Part shown: in pieces, positions 27,733 through 36,048 of the stretch | Numbering within the stretch: the first letter of the stretch is position 1 | Layout of the letters: the number at the start of each line of letters is the position of its first letter | DNA from: Halomonas denitrificans | GTDB lineage: Bacteria; Pseudomonadota; Gammaproteobacteria; Pseudomonadales; Halomonadaceae | NCBI RefSeq assembly: GCF_003056305.1 | Contig: NZ_PYVX01000001.1 | Location: forward strand, 620,001-684,000 | Reading direction: 5' to 3' | Length of the DNA stretch: 64,000 bases | Notes under the pieces: model-generated | Told to the model about the DNA's origin: nothing | Database searches by the model: none | The model's input: the letters and a program-made list of their open reading frames with translations, nothing else | Position numbers and translations under genes: made by a program

Positions 27733-27773
27733 CCGCCGAAGGCCCGCTTTAGCCCATGCAAAGCGGGTTTTTT
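27726..27773 (+). ncRNA. Candidate very short RNA ending at a strong terminator
   Basis: Predicted from the repeat-1 promoter and the terminator: about 48 nt. It contains CGCTTTAGC (27745-27753), complementary to GCTAAAGCG at the start of the repeat-1 transcript and to the identical sequence at the 5' end of any transcript from repeat 2. It could act in trans as a small antisense RNA on the downstream message or, from an upstream promoter, work as an attenuator. Existence is inferred only. Confidence 0.35.
27743..27773 (+). terminator. Strong Rho-independent terminator with overlapping antiterminator
   Basis: Stem CCCGCTTT / AAAGCGGG with a 9-base loop, followed by TTTTTT. Its left arm is shared with a second, mutually exclusive 9-bp pairing GCTAAAGCG (27724-27732) / CGCTTTAGC (27745-27753). 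No ORF precedes it on this strand. Confidence 0.8.
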
Positions 27774-27795
27774 GTTGCCTGGCCCCCGGGCCGCC

Positions 27796-27844
27796 GCCGA
27801 TTTAAGCACCAACTTGCGGGCGGAATAGAAATGCAGCTAAAGCG
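27796..27844 (+). repeat. Promoter-like direct repeat, copy 2
   Basis: Second copy of the 49-base unit, 112 bases after the first: TTAAGC - 18 bases - TAGAAA, again ending GCTAAAGCG. It is the likely promoter for the two unrecognised ORFs that follow. Confidence 0.6.
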
Positions 27845-27918
27845 GCGTGCGACTCCTCTCCCCTGGGTCGGCGCTGGCCGAACCATCCTGTCCAATGTCA
27901 GGGGAAACGGAGACGATC

Positions 27919-28116
27919 ATGACCCACCGCACTACCACCACTCAGACCCCGGCCGCCGCTGCCGTCACCCGCCGTCACACGCTGGCCGCCCTGCTCGCCG
28001 AGGACGACATCGTGCGCCCGGAGCTGCGCAACGACGCCATCCTCGAGGCGCAGCGCGGAGATCGGCACCGGTCAGGCGCACCACGGCCCCACCACCAGCC
28101 GGCAGGGAGGGCGTGA
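27919..28116 (+). CDS. Hypothetical 65-residue protein
   Basis: The ATG at 27919 has GGAGA upstream and the frame stops 2 bases before the start of the next gene, so it looks like a translated leader or small partner. The N-terminus is Thr/Ala-rich, the middle (HTLAALLAEDDIVRPELRND) looks like a folded helix, and the last 18 residues are Arg/His/Pro-rich as if out of frame. A frameshift near 28060 is possible. I do not recognise a family. Confidence 0.45.
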   Translation: MTHRTTTTQTPAAAAVTRRHTLAALLAEDDIVRPELRNDAILEAQRGDRHRSGAPRPHHQPAGRA

Positions 28117-28118
28117 CC

Positions 28119-28769
28119 ATGGACCTGATACAGGAACTGCAGCTGCGCACCCAGCACCTGCGCCCGGAGGACGTGCTCGCCCATCTCGGCTACGCCCCAC
28201 ACGACACCGACGCCCTGGCGCACTACCAGCGGCTTCGCGAAGGGCCCTACCTGGGGCTGGAGCGAGAGCATCGCGATAGTCGCTACGGCGAACGCGGCTT
28301 TCTCGAGGCGCTCTGTCGCTGCGTGGGCATTGCCGAGGCCGATGCCGGACCCGCCATCGAGGCCGTGCTAGAGCGGCTGGCCGAGGACCGCGCGGCCTTT
28401 CGCCACTGGCTGTTCGCCGATACCGACTACGTGCGCGGCCCCGGCACGCCGATCTTCGCCATGGCCTTCACCGAGCACTTCCGGCGACGGACGTTTCCCC
28501 TCGGTTTCTGGCGACTGCCCTGGGCGGAGCGCCTGGCGGCAGCCTGCCTGAAAGCCCGTGATCACTGGCAGGAGAGCGGCGGCAGGCTGGTCACCTGGGG
28601 CGAGATCCAGCGCTACCACTACTGCTACGCGGAGCGACGCAGCATCGTCATCTCGACCCGCGGGGAGGTGATCGGCGAGCGGGAGGATTTCGATCCGCCC
28701 CGCGCCACCTTCGGGCTGAGAGGCAGCGACGAGAACCTGGGCGATCTCTTCGCCGGCGACAAGGAGTGA
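28119..28769 (+). CDS. Conserved-looking hypothetical protein
   Basis: 216 residues, soluble, no signal peptide or TM segment. The start is fixed by GGGAGG about 9 bases upstream. Notable stretches are YLGLEREHRDSRYGERGF, a Trp/Phe-rich centre (FPLGFWRLPWAERL) and YHYCYAERR. The protein reads as a well-formed alpha/beta domain with typical codon use, but I cannot place it in a family. It follows the 65-residue ORF by 2 bases and the repeat/terminator module by about 270 bases. The phosphonate genes begin 155 bases downstream. Confidence 0.65.
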   Translation: MDLIQELQLRTQHLRPEDVLAHLGYAPHDTDALAHYQRLREGPYLGLEREHRDSRYGERGFLEALCRCVGIAEADAGPAIEAVLERLAEDRAAFRHWLFADTDYVRGPGTPIFAMAFTEHFRRRTFPLGFWRLPWAERLAAACLKARDHWQESGGRLVTWGEIQRYHYCYAERRSIVISTRGEVIGEREDFDPPRATFGLRGSDENLGDLFAGDKE

Positions 28770-28924
28770 GGCGCGGTAGGGCCAAGCGATCCCGGTCATG
28801 GCGAGGGGAATAAGAAAAATGCATGGTGAGCGATAAGTCCGCGGCCCTACCCCGCGGGCGGCACAACGCCCACCATGCCGGCGATCGAAAGCCCGATGAT
28901 CGACGCCATACGAGGATGCCCGTC

Positions 28925-30058
28925 ATGCCCACTCGCCCCGCATTCATCCTTCACGAGCAGCCGCCCTCGGTGGTCCTCGAGGACGGCGACGCCACCCGGG
29001 AGCTCAGCCCGCTGTGGCTGCGCGAGCGCACCCAGTCGCCCGACCAGCTGGAGCCGATGACCCAGCAGCGCCTGTTCGACTCCCACGCCATCGACACGGT
29101 GCTGACGCTGACCGAGGTCACCCGCATCGACGAGCACCACGCGGCGCTCGCCTTCAGCGACGGCCACCGCGAGACCTATGACCTGCGCGTGCTGGCCGAC
29201 GAGCTGGACGACACCGCCACCTTCCCGGCCGCCGAGCCCTGGGACGCCGGCCTGGACCCGGCGCGCGTGCGCTTCGACTGGACCCGGGTGCGCGACGAGC
29301 CGGCCTACTTCCGCGCCGCCCTGGACGCCTACCTGCGCCTGGGCCACCTGGTGCTCACGGGCGTGCCCACCGACCCCGAGCGCATCCTCGAGGTCGGCCG
29401 CCACTTCGGCTACGTCAAGGAGACCAACTTCGGCCGCTACTTCGAGGTCTACTCGCGGCCGAGCGGCAACGACCTGGCCTATCGCAGCGTGGCGCTGGGC
29501 CCGCACACCGACAACCCCTACCGCACGCCGGTGCCGGGCATCCAGCTGCTTCACTGCCTGATCAACGAGACCCAGGGCGGGCTCTCGACCCTGGCCGACA
29601 GCCTCAAGGTGCTCGAGCGGCTGCGCCACGAGTCCCCCGAGGGCTATGCGCTGCTCAAGAGCACCCCGGTGCGCTTCCGCTTCGTCGATGCGGGCACCGA
29701 GCTCGTCACCCACCGCGCCATGATCCAGACCGACGACGACGGCCACCCGACCGGGGTGCACTACAGCCCGCGCCTCGACGCCCTGCCGCTGCTCTCCGAC
29801 GCCGAGACCCGTGTCTTCCACGCCGCCCGGCAGCGCCTCGGCGAGCTGTTCTCGGACCCCGCCTATGAGCGGCGCTTCGCCCTGGGAGCCGGCGAGCTGA
29901 TGCTCTTCGACAACAGCCGGGTGCTGCACGGGCGCACCAGCTACGACAGCAACGAGGGGCGTCGCCACCTGCAGGGCTGCTATCTCGACAGCGACGGCCC
30001 GCGGGAGCGCTTCGCCAGTCTTTTGAAACACCGTGAATCGATCGAGGAGGTCGCCTGA
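28925..30058 (+). CDS. tmpA: TmpA-like Fe(II)/2-oxoglutarate dioxygenase (gamma-butyrobetaine hydroxylase family)
   Basis: 377 residues. An N-terminal DUF971-like domain (about 10-95, LWLRERTQSP, without the zinc Cys seen in eukaryotic BBOX) precedes a TauD/TfdA dioxygenase domain. Iron ligands are His and Asp in GPHTDNPYR and the distal His in NSRVLHGRTSY; a 2-oxoglutarate Arg lies in the GRRHLQGCY region. TmpA hydroxylates N-trimethyl-2-aminoethylphosphonate (TMAEP). The next gene, 0 bases away, is a TmpB-like HD oxygenase, which decides the reading over carnitine synthesis. I start at 28925 (GAGG 8 bases upstream); an ATG at 28916 is also in frame. Confidence 0.78.
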   Translation: MPTRPAFILHEQPPSVVLEDGDATRELSPLWLRERTQSPDQLEPMTQQRLFDSHAIDTVLTLTEVTRIDEHHAALAFSDGHRETYDLRVLADELDDTATFPAAEPWDAGLDPARVRFDWTRVRDEPAYFRAALDAYLRLGHLVLTGVPTDPERILEVGRHFGYVKETNFGRYFEVYSRPSGNDLAYRSVALGPHTDNPYRTPVPGIQLLHCLINETQGGLSTLADSLKVLERLRHESPEGYALLKSTPVRFRFVDAGTELVTHRAMIQTDDDGHPTGVHYSPRLDALPLLSDAETRVFHAARQRLGELFSDPAYERRFALGAGELMLFDNSRVLHGRTSYDSNEGRRHLQGCYLDSDGPRERFASLLKHRESIEEVA

Positions 30059-30646
30059 ATGGAACAGGTCGCATTTCGCCAGATGAAGGACGGCACCCGG
30101 GAAGAGTACATCTTCCTCGAGGGGCTGGAGGCGCAGTTCAACGAGGGGCTGGTGGATCGCCTGCTGGACGCGCTGCGCGGGCTGGAGCACAGCCTGAGCG
30201 GCTACCAGGTGACGCGGCTGGAGCACTCGCTGCAGTCGGCGGCCCGCGCCGAGGCCGACGGCGCCGACGAGGACATGATCGTCGGCGCCCTGCTGCACGA
30301 CCTGGGCGACGATCTGGCGCCCTACAACCACTCTCAGCTCGCCGCCTCGATCATCCGCCCCTACGTGCGCGGCGAGGTGACCTGGGTGGTCCACCACCAC
30401 GGACTCTTCCAGACCTACTACTTCGCCCACCACTTCGGCAAGGATCCGAACGAGCGCGACCGCTACCGGGACCATCCCTGCTACCAGAGCTGCGTCGACT
30501 TCTGCGAGCACTACGACCAGGCCGCCTTCGACCCGGACTACCCCACCCCGCCCCTCGAGCACTTCGAGCCGATGCTGCGCCGCGTCTTCTCGCGCACGCC
30601 CTTCGACCCGGCGGTGATCGGCACGGAGTACCCGCTGGAGCTCTGA
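30059..30646 (+). CDS. tmpB: TmpB/PhnZ-like HD-domain diiron oxygenase
   Basis: 195 residues of a mixed-valent diiron HD oxygenase, which cleaves the C-P bond of a 1-hydroxy-phosphonate. Metal ligands are visible: His in RLEHSLQSA, His-Asp in ALLHDLGDD, His in PYNHSQL and in VVHHHGLF, and a late Asp in DFCEHYDQ. TmpB turns hydroxylated TMAEP into glycine betaine and phosphate; PhnZ turns the unmethylated analogue into glycine and phosphate. The BBOX-type partner favours TmpB. It starts directly after the tmpA stop, with GGAGG upstream. Confidence 0.78.
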   Translation: MEQVAFRQMKDGTREEYIFLEGLEAQFNEGLVDRLLDALRGLEHSLSGYQVTRLEHSLQSAARAEADGADEDMIVGALLHDLGDDLAPYNHSQLAASIIRPYVRGEVTWVVHHHGLFQTYYFAHHFGKDPNERDRYRDHPCYQSCVDFCEHYDQAAFDPDYPTPPLEHFEPMLRRVFSRTPFDPAVIGTEYPLEL

Positions 30647-30664
30647 GCGGCCTAACCGAGACGA

Positions 30665-30685
30665 CGGGCGCCTTCGCGGCGCCCG
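30665..30685 (+). terminator. Hairpin after tmpB
   Basis: Stem CGGGCGCC / GGCGCCCG with loop TTCGC, 19 bases past the tmpB stop, followed by CTCTCCCC. T run weak. Confidence 0.55.
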
Positions 30686-30738
30686 CTCTCCCCTCCCTGG
30701 CACGCTTTCCCGACGCGCGTCCCGCCATGCTCCCCAAC

Positions 30739-30768
30739 GCAACGACCGGGCCTGGGCCCGGTCGTTGC
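30739..30768. terminator. Hairpin between convergent tmpB and phnX
   Basis: Perfect 12-bp stem GCAACGACCGGG / CCCGGTCGTTGC with a 6-base loop, 22 bases beyond the phnX stop on the minus strand. It could serve both converging operons. Confidence 0.6.
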
Positions 30769-30790
30769 GCTTATCCAGACGCCTTCCCGC

Positions 30791-31618
30791 TCAGCAGGCC
30801 TGGGGCATCTCGCCTCGGGCCAGCCGGGCGTTGATGTCGTCGATCACCCCCGGCAGGTCGGCGATGGTGTCGATCAGGTAGTGGGGCCGCGAGGCCTCGA
30901 ACTGCCGGGCGACCCGGGCGCGCCCCTCGGCGAGGGCCTCGGGCGAGAGCGCTCGGAACGCCTCGAGGGTCAGGCCCAGGGCGTTGCCCGAGCAGGTCAG
31001 GCCCACCGTCCACATGCCCGCGCAGCGCCCCTCGAGGATGCCCGGGGTGGTGTCGTCGATCTTCACGCAGGCGGCCACGTCCTCAATGCCGAGCGCGATG
31101 ACGCTGGCCAGCGCCTGGGCCGGATGCGGGCGGCCGTTGGGCACCTCGTCGGAAGCCACCACGTGGTCGGCCTCGTAGCCGTGCTGCGCCGCCATCTCCA
31201 CGACCCGCTTCATCACCACGGCCGGATAGCCGGAGCAGGAGCCGATCTTCATGCCCTGCGCGCGCATGGCGGCGATCGCCTCGATGGCGCCGGGGATCAG
31301 CGCCGAGTGCTCGGGGATCTTCTCGACCTGCAGCGGCATGAAGCGCTCATAGATGGCGGTCACGTCGGCATCGGTGGGCGCATGGCCGAACACCTCGGCG
31401 CAGCGCGCGGCGATCTCGGGGAGATCGCACAGGGCGCGGATGTGATCCCACTTGCCCATGCCCATGGGGCCGCGGGCCTCCTCCAGGCTGAGCGCGACGC
31501 CGAACTCGGCGAAGGCATCGACGAAGATCTGGGTCGGCGCGAAGGAGCCGAAGTCCACCACGGTGCCGGCCCAGTCGTGAATCGCGGCCTGCAGGCGGTC
31601 GGGGGCGTGGTAGTGCAT
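30791..31618 (-). CDS. phnX: Phosphonoacetaldehyde hydrolase (phosphonatase)
   Basis: 275 residues, HAD superfamily. PhnX splits phosphonoacetaldehyde into acetaldehyde and phosphate using a Schiff-base lysine. Seen: the HAD nucleophile Asp in [14 protein letters not shown] (about residue 15), the cap-domain Lys in [12 protein letters not shown] (about 53) and the acidic motif IDDTTPGI near 185-195. The start MHYHAPDR has GGAACG-type weak upstream sequence. It follows phnW by 77 bases that contain a twofold GTGGCGTGTTT repeat, and forms with it the 2-aminoethylphosphonate route. Confidence 0.93.
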   Translation of the reverse strand: MHYHAPDRLQAAIHDWAGTVVDFGSFAPTQIFVDAFAEFGVALSLEEARGPMGMGKWDHIRALCDLPEIAARCAEVFGHAPTDADVTAIYERFMPLQVEKIPEHSALIPGAIEAIAAMRAQGMKIGSCSGYPAVVMKRVVEMAAQHGYEADHVVASDEVPNGRPHPAQALASVIALGIEDVAACVKIDDTTPGILEGRCAGMWTVGLTCSGNALGLTLEAFRALSPEALAEGRARVARQFEASRPHYLIDTIADLPGVIDDINARLARGEMPQAC

Positions 31619-31695
31619 GGAGCGTTCCTCGTTGTTGTCGGGAAGGTGGCGTGTTTCAGAGAAGAGTGGCGTGTTTTCGGTTGGAAATAAGCGGC

Positions 31696-32856
31696 TCAGG
31701 CCGCCGGACGGCCGTCGTCGACGCCCATGGCGGCCAGCGCCTCGCGCACCGCATCGAGCAGGCGCTCGACCACCGCGACATCCAGGCGACCAATGCAGCC
31801 GATGCGAAAGCTCTCGGCCTCGGTCAGCTTGCCCGGATAGATGACGAAGCCCCGCGCCTTGAGCTCGGCGTAGAAGCGACCGAAGTCGAAGGCGGGATGG
31901 CCGGGGCTTACGAAGGTGGTGATGATCGGCGACAGCCAGCGGTCCTCGAGCAGGGTCGCGAAACCCAGCTCGCGCATGCCGGCCACCAGCCGCTCGCGGC
32001 TGCGGGTGTAGCGGGCCAGGCGCCCCGCCACCCCGCCCTCGGCGCGGTGCTCGGCCAGCGCCGTATGGAAGGCGGCGACCACGTGGGTCGGCGGAGTGAA
32101 GCGCCACTGGCCGGTGCGCTCCATGTAGCGCCACTGCTCGAAGAGATCGAGGCTCAGCGAGTGGGCGCGGCCGGCGCTGGCCTCGAGCAGATCGCGGCGC
32201 AGAATCACGAAGCCGAAGCCCGGCACCCCCTCTAGGCACTTGTTGGCCGAGGAGACCAGGACGTCGACGGGCACCGCCTCGACGCTCAGCGGCACCGCGC
32301 CGAAGGAGCTCATGGCGTCGACGATCAGCCCCTTGCCCCGGGCCTTGACCACCTCCGCGATCTCGGCCAGCGGGTTGAGGATGCCGGAACTCGTCTCGCA
32401 GTGGACCAGGAAGACATCGGTGATCTCGGGGTCGGCATCGAGCCATGCCGCCACCTCCTCGCCCCGGGGCGGGAGGTAGTCGCCCTTGTCGAGCACCACG
32501 TGCTCGCGGCCCAGGACCTCGAGGATCCTGGCGGCGCGCTGGCCGTAGGCGCCATTGGCCAGCACCAGGGCCTTGCCGTGGCGATCGATGGCGGTGGCCA
32601 GCGCCGCCTCCACGGCGAAGGTGCCGCTGCCCTGCAGGGGCACGCAGGCGTAGGCCTCATCCGAGGCGCCGGCCATCTCGAGCAGCTGCGCGCAAATCTC
32701 GGCGGTCAGGCGATTGAAGTCGTCGTCCCAGGAGCCCCAGTCGTGGAGCATGGCGGCCTTGATGGTATCGCTGGTGGTCAGGGGGCCGGGGGTCAGCAGG
32801 TAGGGGGCGTCCTGGCCGGGCGCATCGACGGGTCGCGTGGCGGTGGCGAGGGACAT
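31696..32856 (-). CDS. phnW: 2-aminoethylphosphonate-pyruvate transaminase
   Basis: 386 residues, class V aminotransferase. It moves the amino group of 2-aminoethylphosphonate to pyruvate, giving phosphonoacetaldehyde and alanine. The PLP lysine is in [15 protein letters not shown] (about residue 195) and the PLP Asp in [10 protein letters not shown] (about 170); the N-terminus [11 protein letters not shown] is typical. It is first in the phnWX operon and divergent from a LysR gene with a 110-base shared promoter region. Confidence 0.94.
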   Translation of the reverse strand: MSLATATRPVDAPGQDAPYLLTPGPLTTSDTIKAAMLHDWGSWDDDFNRLTAEICAQLLEMAGASDEAYACVPLQGSGTFAVEAALATAIDRHGKALVLANGAYGQRAARILEVLGREHVVLDKGDYLPPRGEEVAAWLDADPEITDVFLVHCETSSGILNPLAEIAEVVKARGKGLIVDAMSSFGAVPLSVEAVPVDVLVSSANKCLEGVPGFGFVILRRDLLEASAGRAHSLSLDLFEQWRYMERTGQWRFTPPTHVVAAFHTALAEHRAEGGVAGRLARYTRSRERLVAGMRELGFATLLEDRWLSPIITTFVSPGHPAFDFGRFYAELKARGFVIYPGKLTEAESFRIGCIGRLDVAVVERLLDAVREALAAMGVDDGRPAA

Positions 32857-32966
32857 GGGCGGCTCCGGATGACTAGAGGGAAGTGACGCCCATCAGACCA
32901 GCCGCTTGACCATAGATAAAATCGATTTAACGTATCTTTGATACAAGCTGAACTTATAGTGAAACC

Positions 32967-33851
32967 ATGTCCCTCTCCCACGCGCAGCTGCGCGCCTTCC
33001 ATGCGGTGGCCGTCCACGGCAGCTTCACCCGGGCCGCGGAGCGCCTCTGCCTCAGCCAGCCGGCGGTCTCCGATCAGGTGCGCAAGCTGGAGGAGCGCTT
33101 CGGCGTCAGCCTGCTGCGCCGCAGCCGGCGCTCGGTGGAACTCACCGACCTCGGCGAGCGGCTGCTCGGCATCACCCAGCGGCTGTTCTCCGCCGCCGAC
33201 GAGGCCGAGGCGCTGCTGGCCGGCGCCCGGGACCTGCAGTCGGGCAAGCTCACCCTGGCGGTGGACTCGCCGATGCACGTGCGGCGCTTCATCGCCCGCT
33301 TCCAGGCGCGCCACCCCGGGGTGCGCTTCCAGCTGATGACCGGCAACACCGACGCGGCCCTCTCCCGGCTGTTCGAGCACCGCGCCGACTTCGCCGTGCT
33401 GGGCCGCACGGTGGAGGATCCGCGCCTGCTGACGGTGGAGCTGAGTCGCGCCCCGCTGATCGCCTTCGTGCCCGCGGACCACCCCTGGGCCCGCTGGCGC
33501 GCGATCCGCCTGGCCGACCTCGCCCGGGCCCCGCTGGTGCTGCGCGAACGCGGCTCCATGACCCGCCAGGCCCTGGAGGCGGAGCTGCGCGCGGCGGGCA
33601 TGGCGCTCACGCCGGCCATCGAGGCCGAGGGACGCGAGGCCGTCTTCGAGCTGGTGGCGGCGGGGCTCGGCGTGGGGATCGTCTCGGCGGCCGAGGCCGG
33701 CCATCATCCCGGCATGCACCGACTCGCCATCGAGGACAGCGGCCACTGCATGATCGAGACCCTGGTCTGCCTGCGTCAGCAGAGCGAGCGGCGCCTGGTG
33801 GCGGGCTTCCTGGGGGTGGTGCGCGAGGCCCTGGCCGAGCCCGAGGGGTGA
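32967..33851 (+). CDS. LysR-family regulator, probable activator of phnWX
   Basis: 294 residues: winged HTH at about 5-62 (GSFTRAAERLCLSQPAVSDQ) and a type-2 periplasmic effector domain. It is divergent from phnW; the 110-base gap includes AT-rich stretches (AAAATCGATTTAACG) suitable for LysR binding. LysR regulators in this position often respond to 2-aminoethylphosphonate; that effector is inferred. It converges on the second LysR gene with a 3-base gap. Confidence 0.88.
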   Translation: MSLSHAQLRAFHAVAVHGSFTRAAERLCLSQPAVSDQVRKLEERFGVSLLRRSRRSVELTDLGERLLGITQRLFSAADEAEALLAGARDLQSGKLTLAVDSPMHVRRFIARFQARHPGVRFQLMTGNTDAALSRLFEHRADFAVLGRTVEDPRLLTVELSRAPLIAFVPADHPWARWRAIRLADLARAPLVLRERGSMTRQALEAELRAAGMALTPAIEAEGREAVFELVAAGLGVGIVSAAEAGHHPGMHRLAIEDSGHCMIETLVCLRQQSERRLVAGFLGVVREALAEPEG

Positions 33852-33854
33852 GGC

Positions 33855-34802
33855 TCAGCCCGCCGTCGCGTCGTGGGCCCGGGAGGCCTGGACGTCGGGC
33901 CGGCGGCGGTGGACCGCCTCGATCAGCCAGTCGCCGATCGGCTCGAGCACCGCGCTGCGGTGGTGCTTGACGCTGAGCCAGTAGCCGTAGTCGCGCCGCG
34001 TGACCCGCGGACCCAGCGCGACCAGCTGACCGTTCGCCAGGTGCTCCTCGACGAGGATCGACCAGCCGAGCGCCACGCCCTGGTGGGCCAGCGCGGCATT
34101 CAGCAGCAGCGCGTAGTTGTAGTAGGCGAAGACGTCGTCGCGGGGCGCCAGGCTCAGCCCGGCGGTGTGGCACCACTGCGCCCAGTCGAGCCAGCGCGGG
34201 TCCTTGATGTCCTGGTGCAGCAGCGCGAGGTCGGGCAGCACTTCCGAGGTCAGCGTCTCGGTCAGGCCGTGCTGCTCGGCATAGGCCGGGCTGCATACCG
34301 GGAAGACCGCCTCGCTGGCCACCAGGCGCGCCTCGGTATGCGGCGTTCGGGGCCCGAAGCGGATGGCGATGTCGGCGGCCTGCAGCTCCGGGTCGTCGGC
34401 GCGATCGATCGGCATCAGCTGGAAGGTGACCTCCGGAAAGGCCCGCTTGAGCGCCGGCAGGCGCGGCAGCAGCCAGAGGTGCGTGAAGCCGGAGCCGGCC
34501 GCGATCACCACCGAGGGCGACGGCCGCCGCCCCTCTTGCATCACCCGCTCGCAGGCCTCGCGCACCGACTTGAGGCCCGGCGCCACCTCCCGATAGAAGC
34601 GCTCGCCCTGGGCGTTCAGCACCAGCCGCCCGCCCTGGCGATCGAACAGCGGCAGCCCGACGCGCTCCTCCAGCGCCCGGATGCGCTGGGAGATGGTCGG
34701 CTGGCTGGTGCGCTCGGCATCCGCCGCCGCCGTCATCGAACCCAGGCGCGCGGTGGCCTCGAACGCGATCAGCGACTTCATGGAGGGGGGCTGGTGGCTC
34801 AC
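33855..34802 (-). CDS. LysR-family regulator (GcvA group)
   Basis: 315 residues. The winged HTH is at about 8-66 (GSMTAAADAERTSQPTISQR) and the effector domain carries the GcvA-group features IAIRFGPRTP and FPVCSPAYAEQHG. It faces the phnW regulator tail to tail and has no divergent partner: upstream lies only the umuC scrap. The target is unknown; tmpAB or glycine/betaine genes are reasonable guesses given the GcvA likeness. Confidence 0.85.
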   Translation of the reverse strand: MSHQPPSMKSLIAFEATARLGSMTAAADAERTSQPTISQRIRALEERVGLPLFDRQGGRLVLNAQGERFYREVAPGLKSVREACERVMQEGRRPSPSVVIAAGSGFTHLWLLPRLPALKRAFPEVTFQLMPIDRADDPELQAADIAIRFGPRTPHTEARLVASEAVFPVCSPAYAEQHGLTETLTSEVLPDLALLHQDIKDPRWLDWAQWCHTAGLSLAPRDDVFAYYNYALLLNAALAHQGVALGWSILVEEHLANGQLVALGPRVTRRDYGYWLSVKHHRSAVLEPIGDWLIEAVHRRRPDVQASRAHDATAG

Positions 34803-34885
34803 AGGAGGGGCCTTGCTTCGTGGGATTTGTTCAGGGGTCGGGGGATTTTCTCATATGCCGTTGTGTTGGGAACACGATCAAACCG

Positions 34886-35140
34886 ATGAACGCGAGCCTT
34901 GCCCGAGCCACCGACGCCAACCACCAGCAGCTCTCGCTGCTCGACACGCCCGATCGGGAAACCCAGCGCGAACACGACCACCAACTCATGGCCACCCTAG
35001 ACGAGCTCGACGAGAAGATAGGCAAGGGCACGGTACGCCTGGGCGTGCCGCGCCAAAACGCCGCCTGGCACCTGCGCTGCGCGCACCGCACGCAGCGGTG
35101 GGCGACGCAGTGGCGGGAGTTGCCTAAAGCAAAGGCATAG
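34886..35140 (+). pseudogene. Remnant of umuC (DUF4113 C-terminal end of DNA polymerase V subunit)
   Basis: About 84 residues matching the C-terminal tail of UmuC proteins: QLSLLDTPD, then MATLDELDEKIGKGTVRLG, and the characteristic WHLRCAHRT...WATQWRELP. The polymerase domains are absent upstream, where a LysR gene is intact. The fragment therefore marks one edge of a deletion or insertion. Whether the 85-residue ORF is still expressed is unknown. Confidence 0.75.
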
Positions 35141-35161
35141 TATTCTTAACTGCACCTATTT

Positions 35162-36027
35162 TTATGACGAACATTCTCTCCGATAAGCAATAAACTCATC
35201 CAAGTGAGCAACAACATCCCCTTCTGAATTAATACTAGACAGAGTAAAAACTCTATTCGCGTGCTTACGCCAATCGTCTAGCATTTGATAATCAAAGCGT
35301 ATCCTAACAAAAGTTTTGAGCTTTAACCTCCAACTCACCTCCTCTCCCAAATAAACACTATAAACAGGAAAAACCCTATCATACCTAGCGTAGACAGACA
35401 TAAAGCTTAACAAAGGAAGAAAAAGAAGCGATAAAACAGGAACCATCAAGAAGCTACGCAGGCCTTCCAGACTTAAAAGCTTTTCATAGTTAAAAACCAG
35501 ACCAAGAATAGAAGCACCAAAAACAAAATAAATCATGGATGCCTGCAACCACAAAACAAAGGTATGGCCAGGCTTACCAGTAAAGCGTTCATCCCTCTCC
35601 GCGACCGCCACCAAGCATGCAACGAAAGCCAGCACGGGCAAGATCAGAACTTCCCAAAAGAAGGACAAAGGATAAAAGTCCATCAAAAACGTCAAGGTGA
35701 AAAACAGTACAACCTGCCATTTCAAAAATGACAGAATTCGAGGAACACCTTCAGTGACAGACACCACTTTCCCAACTGTCACGATAGTACCAAAAAACCA
35801 AAAAATGGAACCTGTCACCAAGGAGAAATCCCAAAACCCGAACTTTTTAGAAAAACCAACGCAACCATAAAATAAAGCAAACAGGCCAGCCATATAGGAA
35901 CCAGTTTCTTGGCAAAAAATGACTTAACAACAGCTACCAAAGATTCCCTAATCTCTCTCTTGCAGCAAGAAAAAGCCAGCAAAATAATAACATATAATAT
36001 TAGAGCTGATTCTCGACTGTTGGGCAA
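35162..36027 (-). pseudogene. Frameshifted integral membrane protein, AT-rich
   Basis: Two minus-strand frames join into one roughly 290-residue membrane protein: 36027-35815 and 35893-35162. The first frame runs into ...VALVFLK and then loses sense, while the second resumes with KFGFWDFSLV. A one-base backward shift in the run CTAAAAAG gives VFLKKFGFWDF continuously. I count about six or seven TM segments and a charged C-terminal domain. The DNA is clearly AT-rich next to its neighbours, suggesting recent transfer. It resembles unnamed membrane proteins of about 300 residues; no function known. A sequencing error in the A run is the main alternative to a true frameshift. Confidence 0.65.
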
Positions 36028-36048
36028 AGGAACCTCCCTTATGCTTTG

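Noticed and set aside
28925..30058. Gamma-butyrobetaine hydroxylase of carnitine synthesis
   Set aside because: The directly coupled HD diiron oxygenase gene and phnWX neighbours point to phosphonate oxidation.
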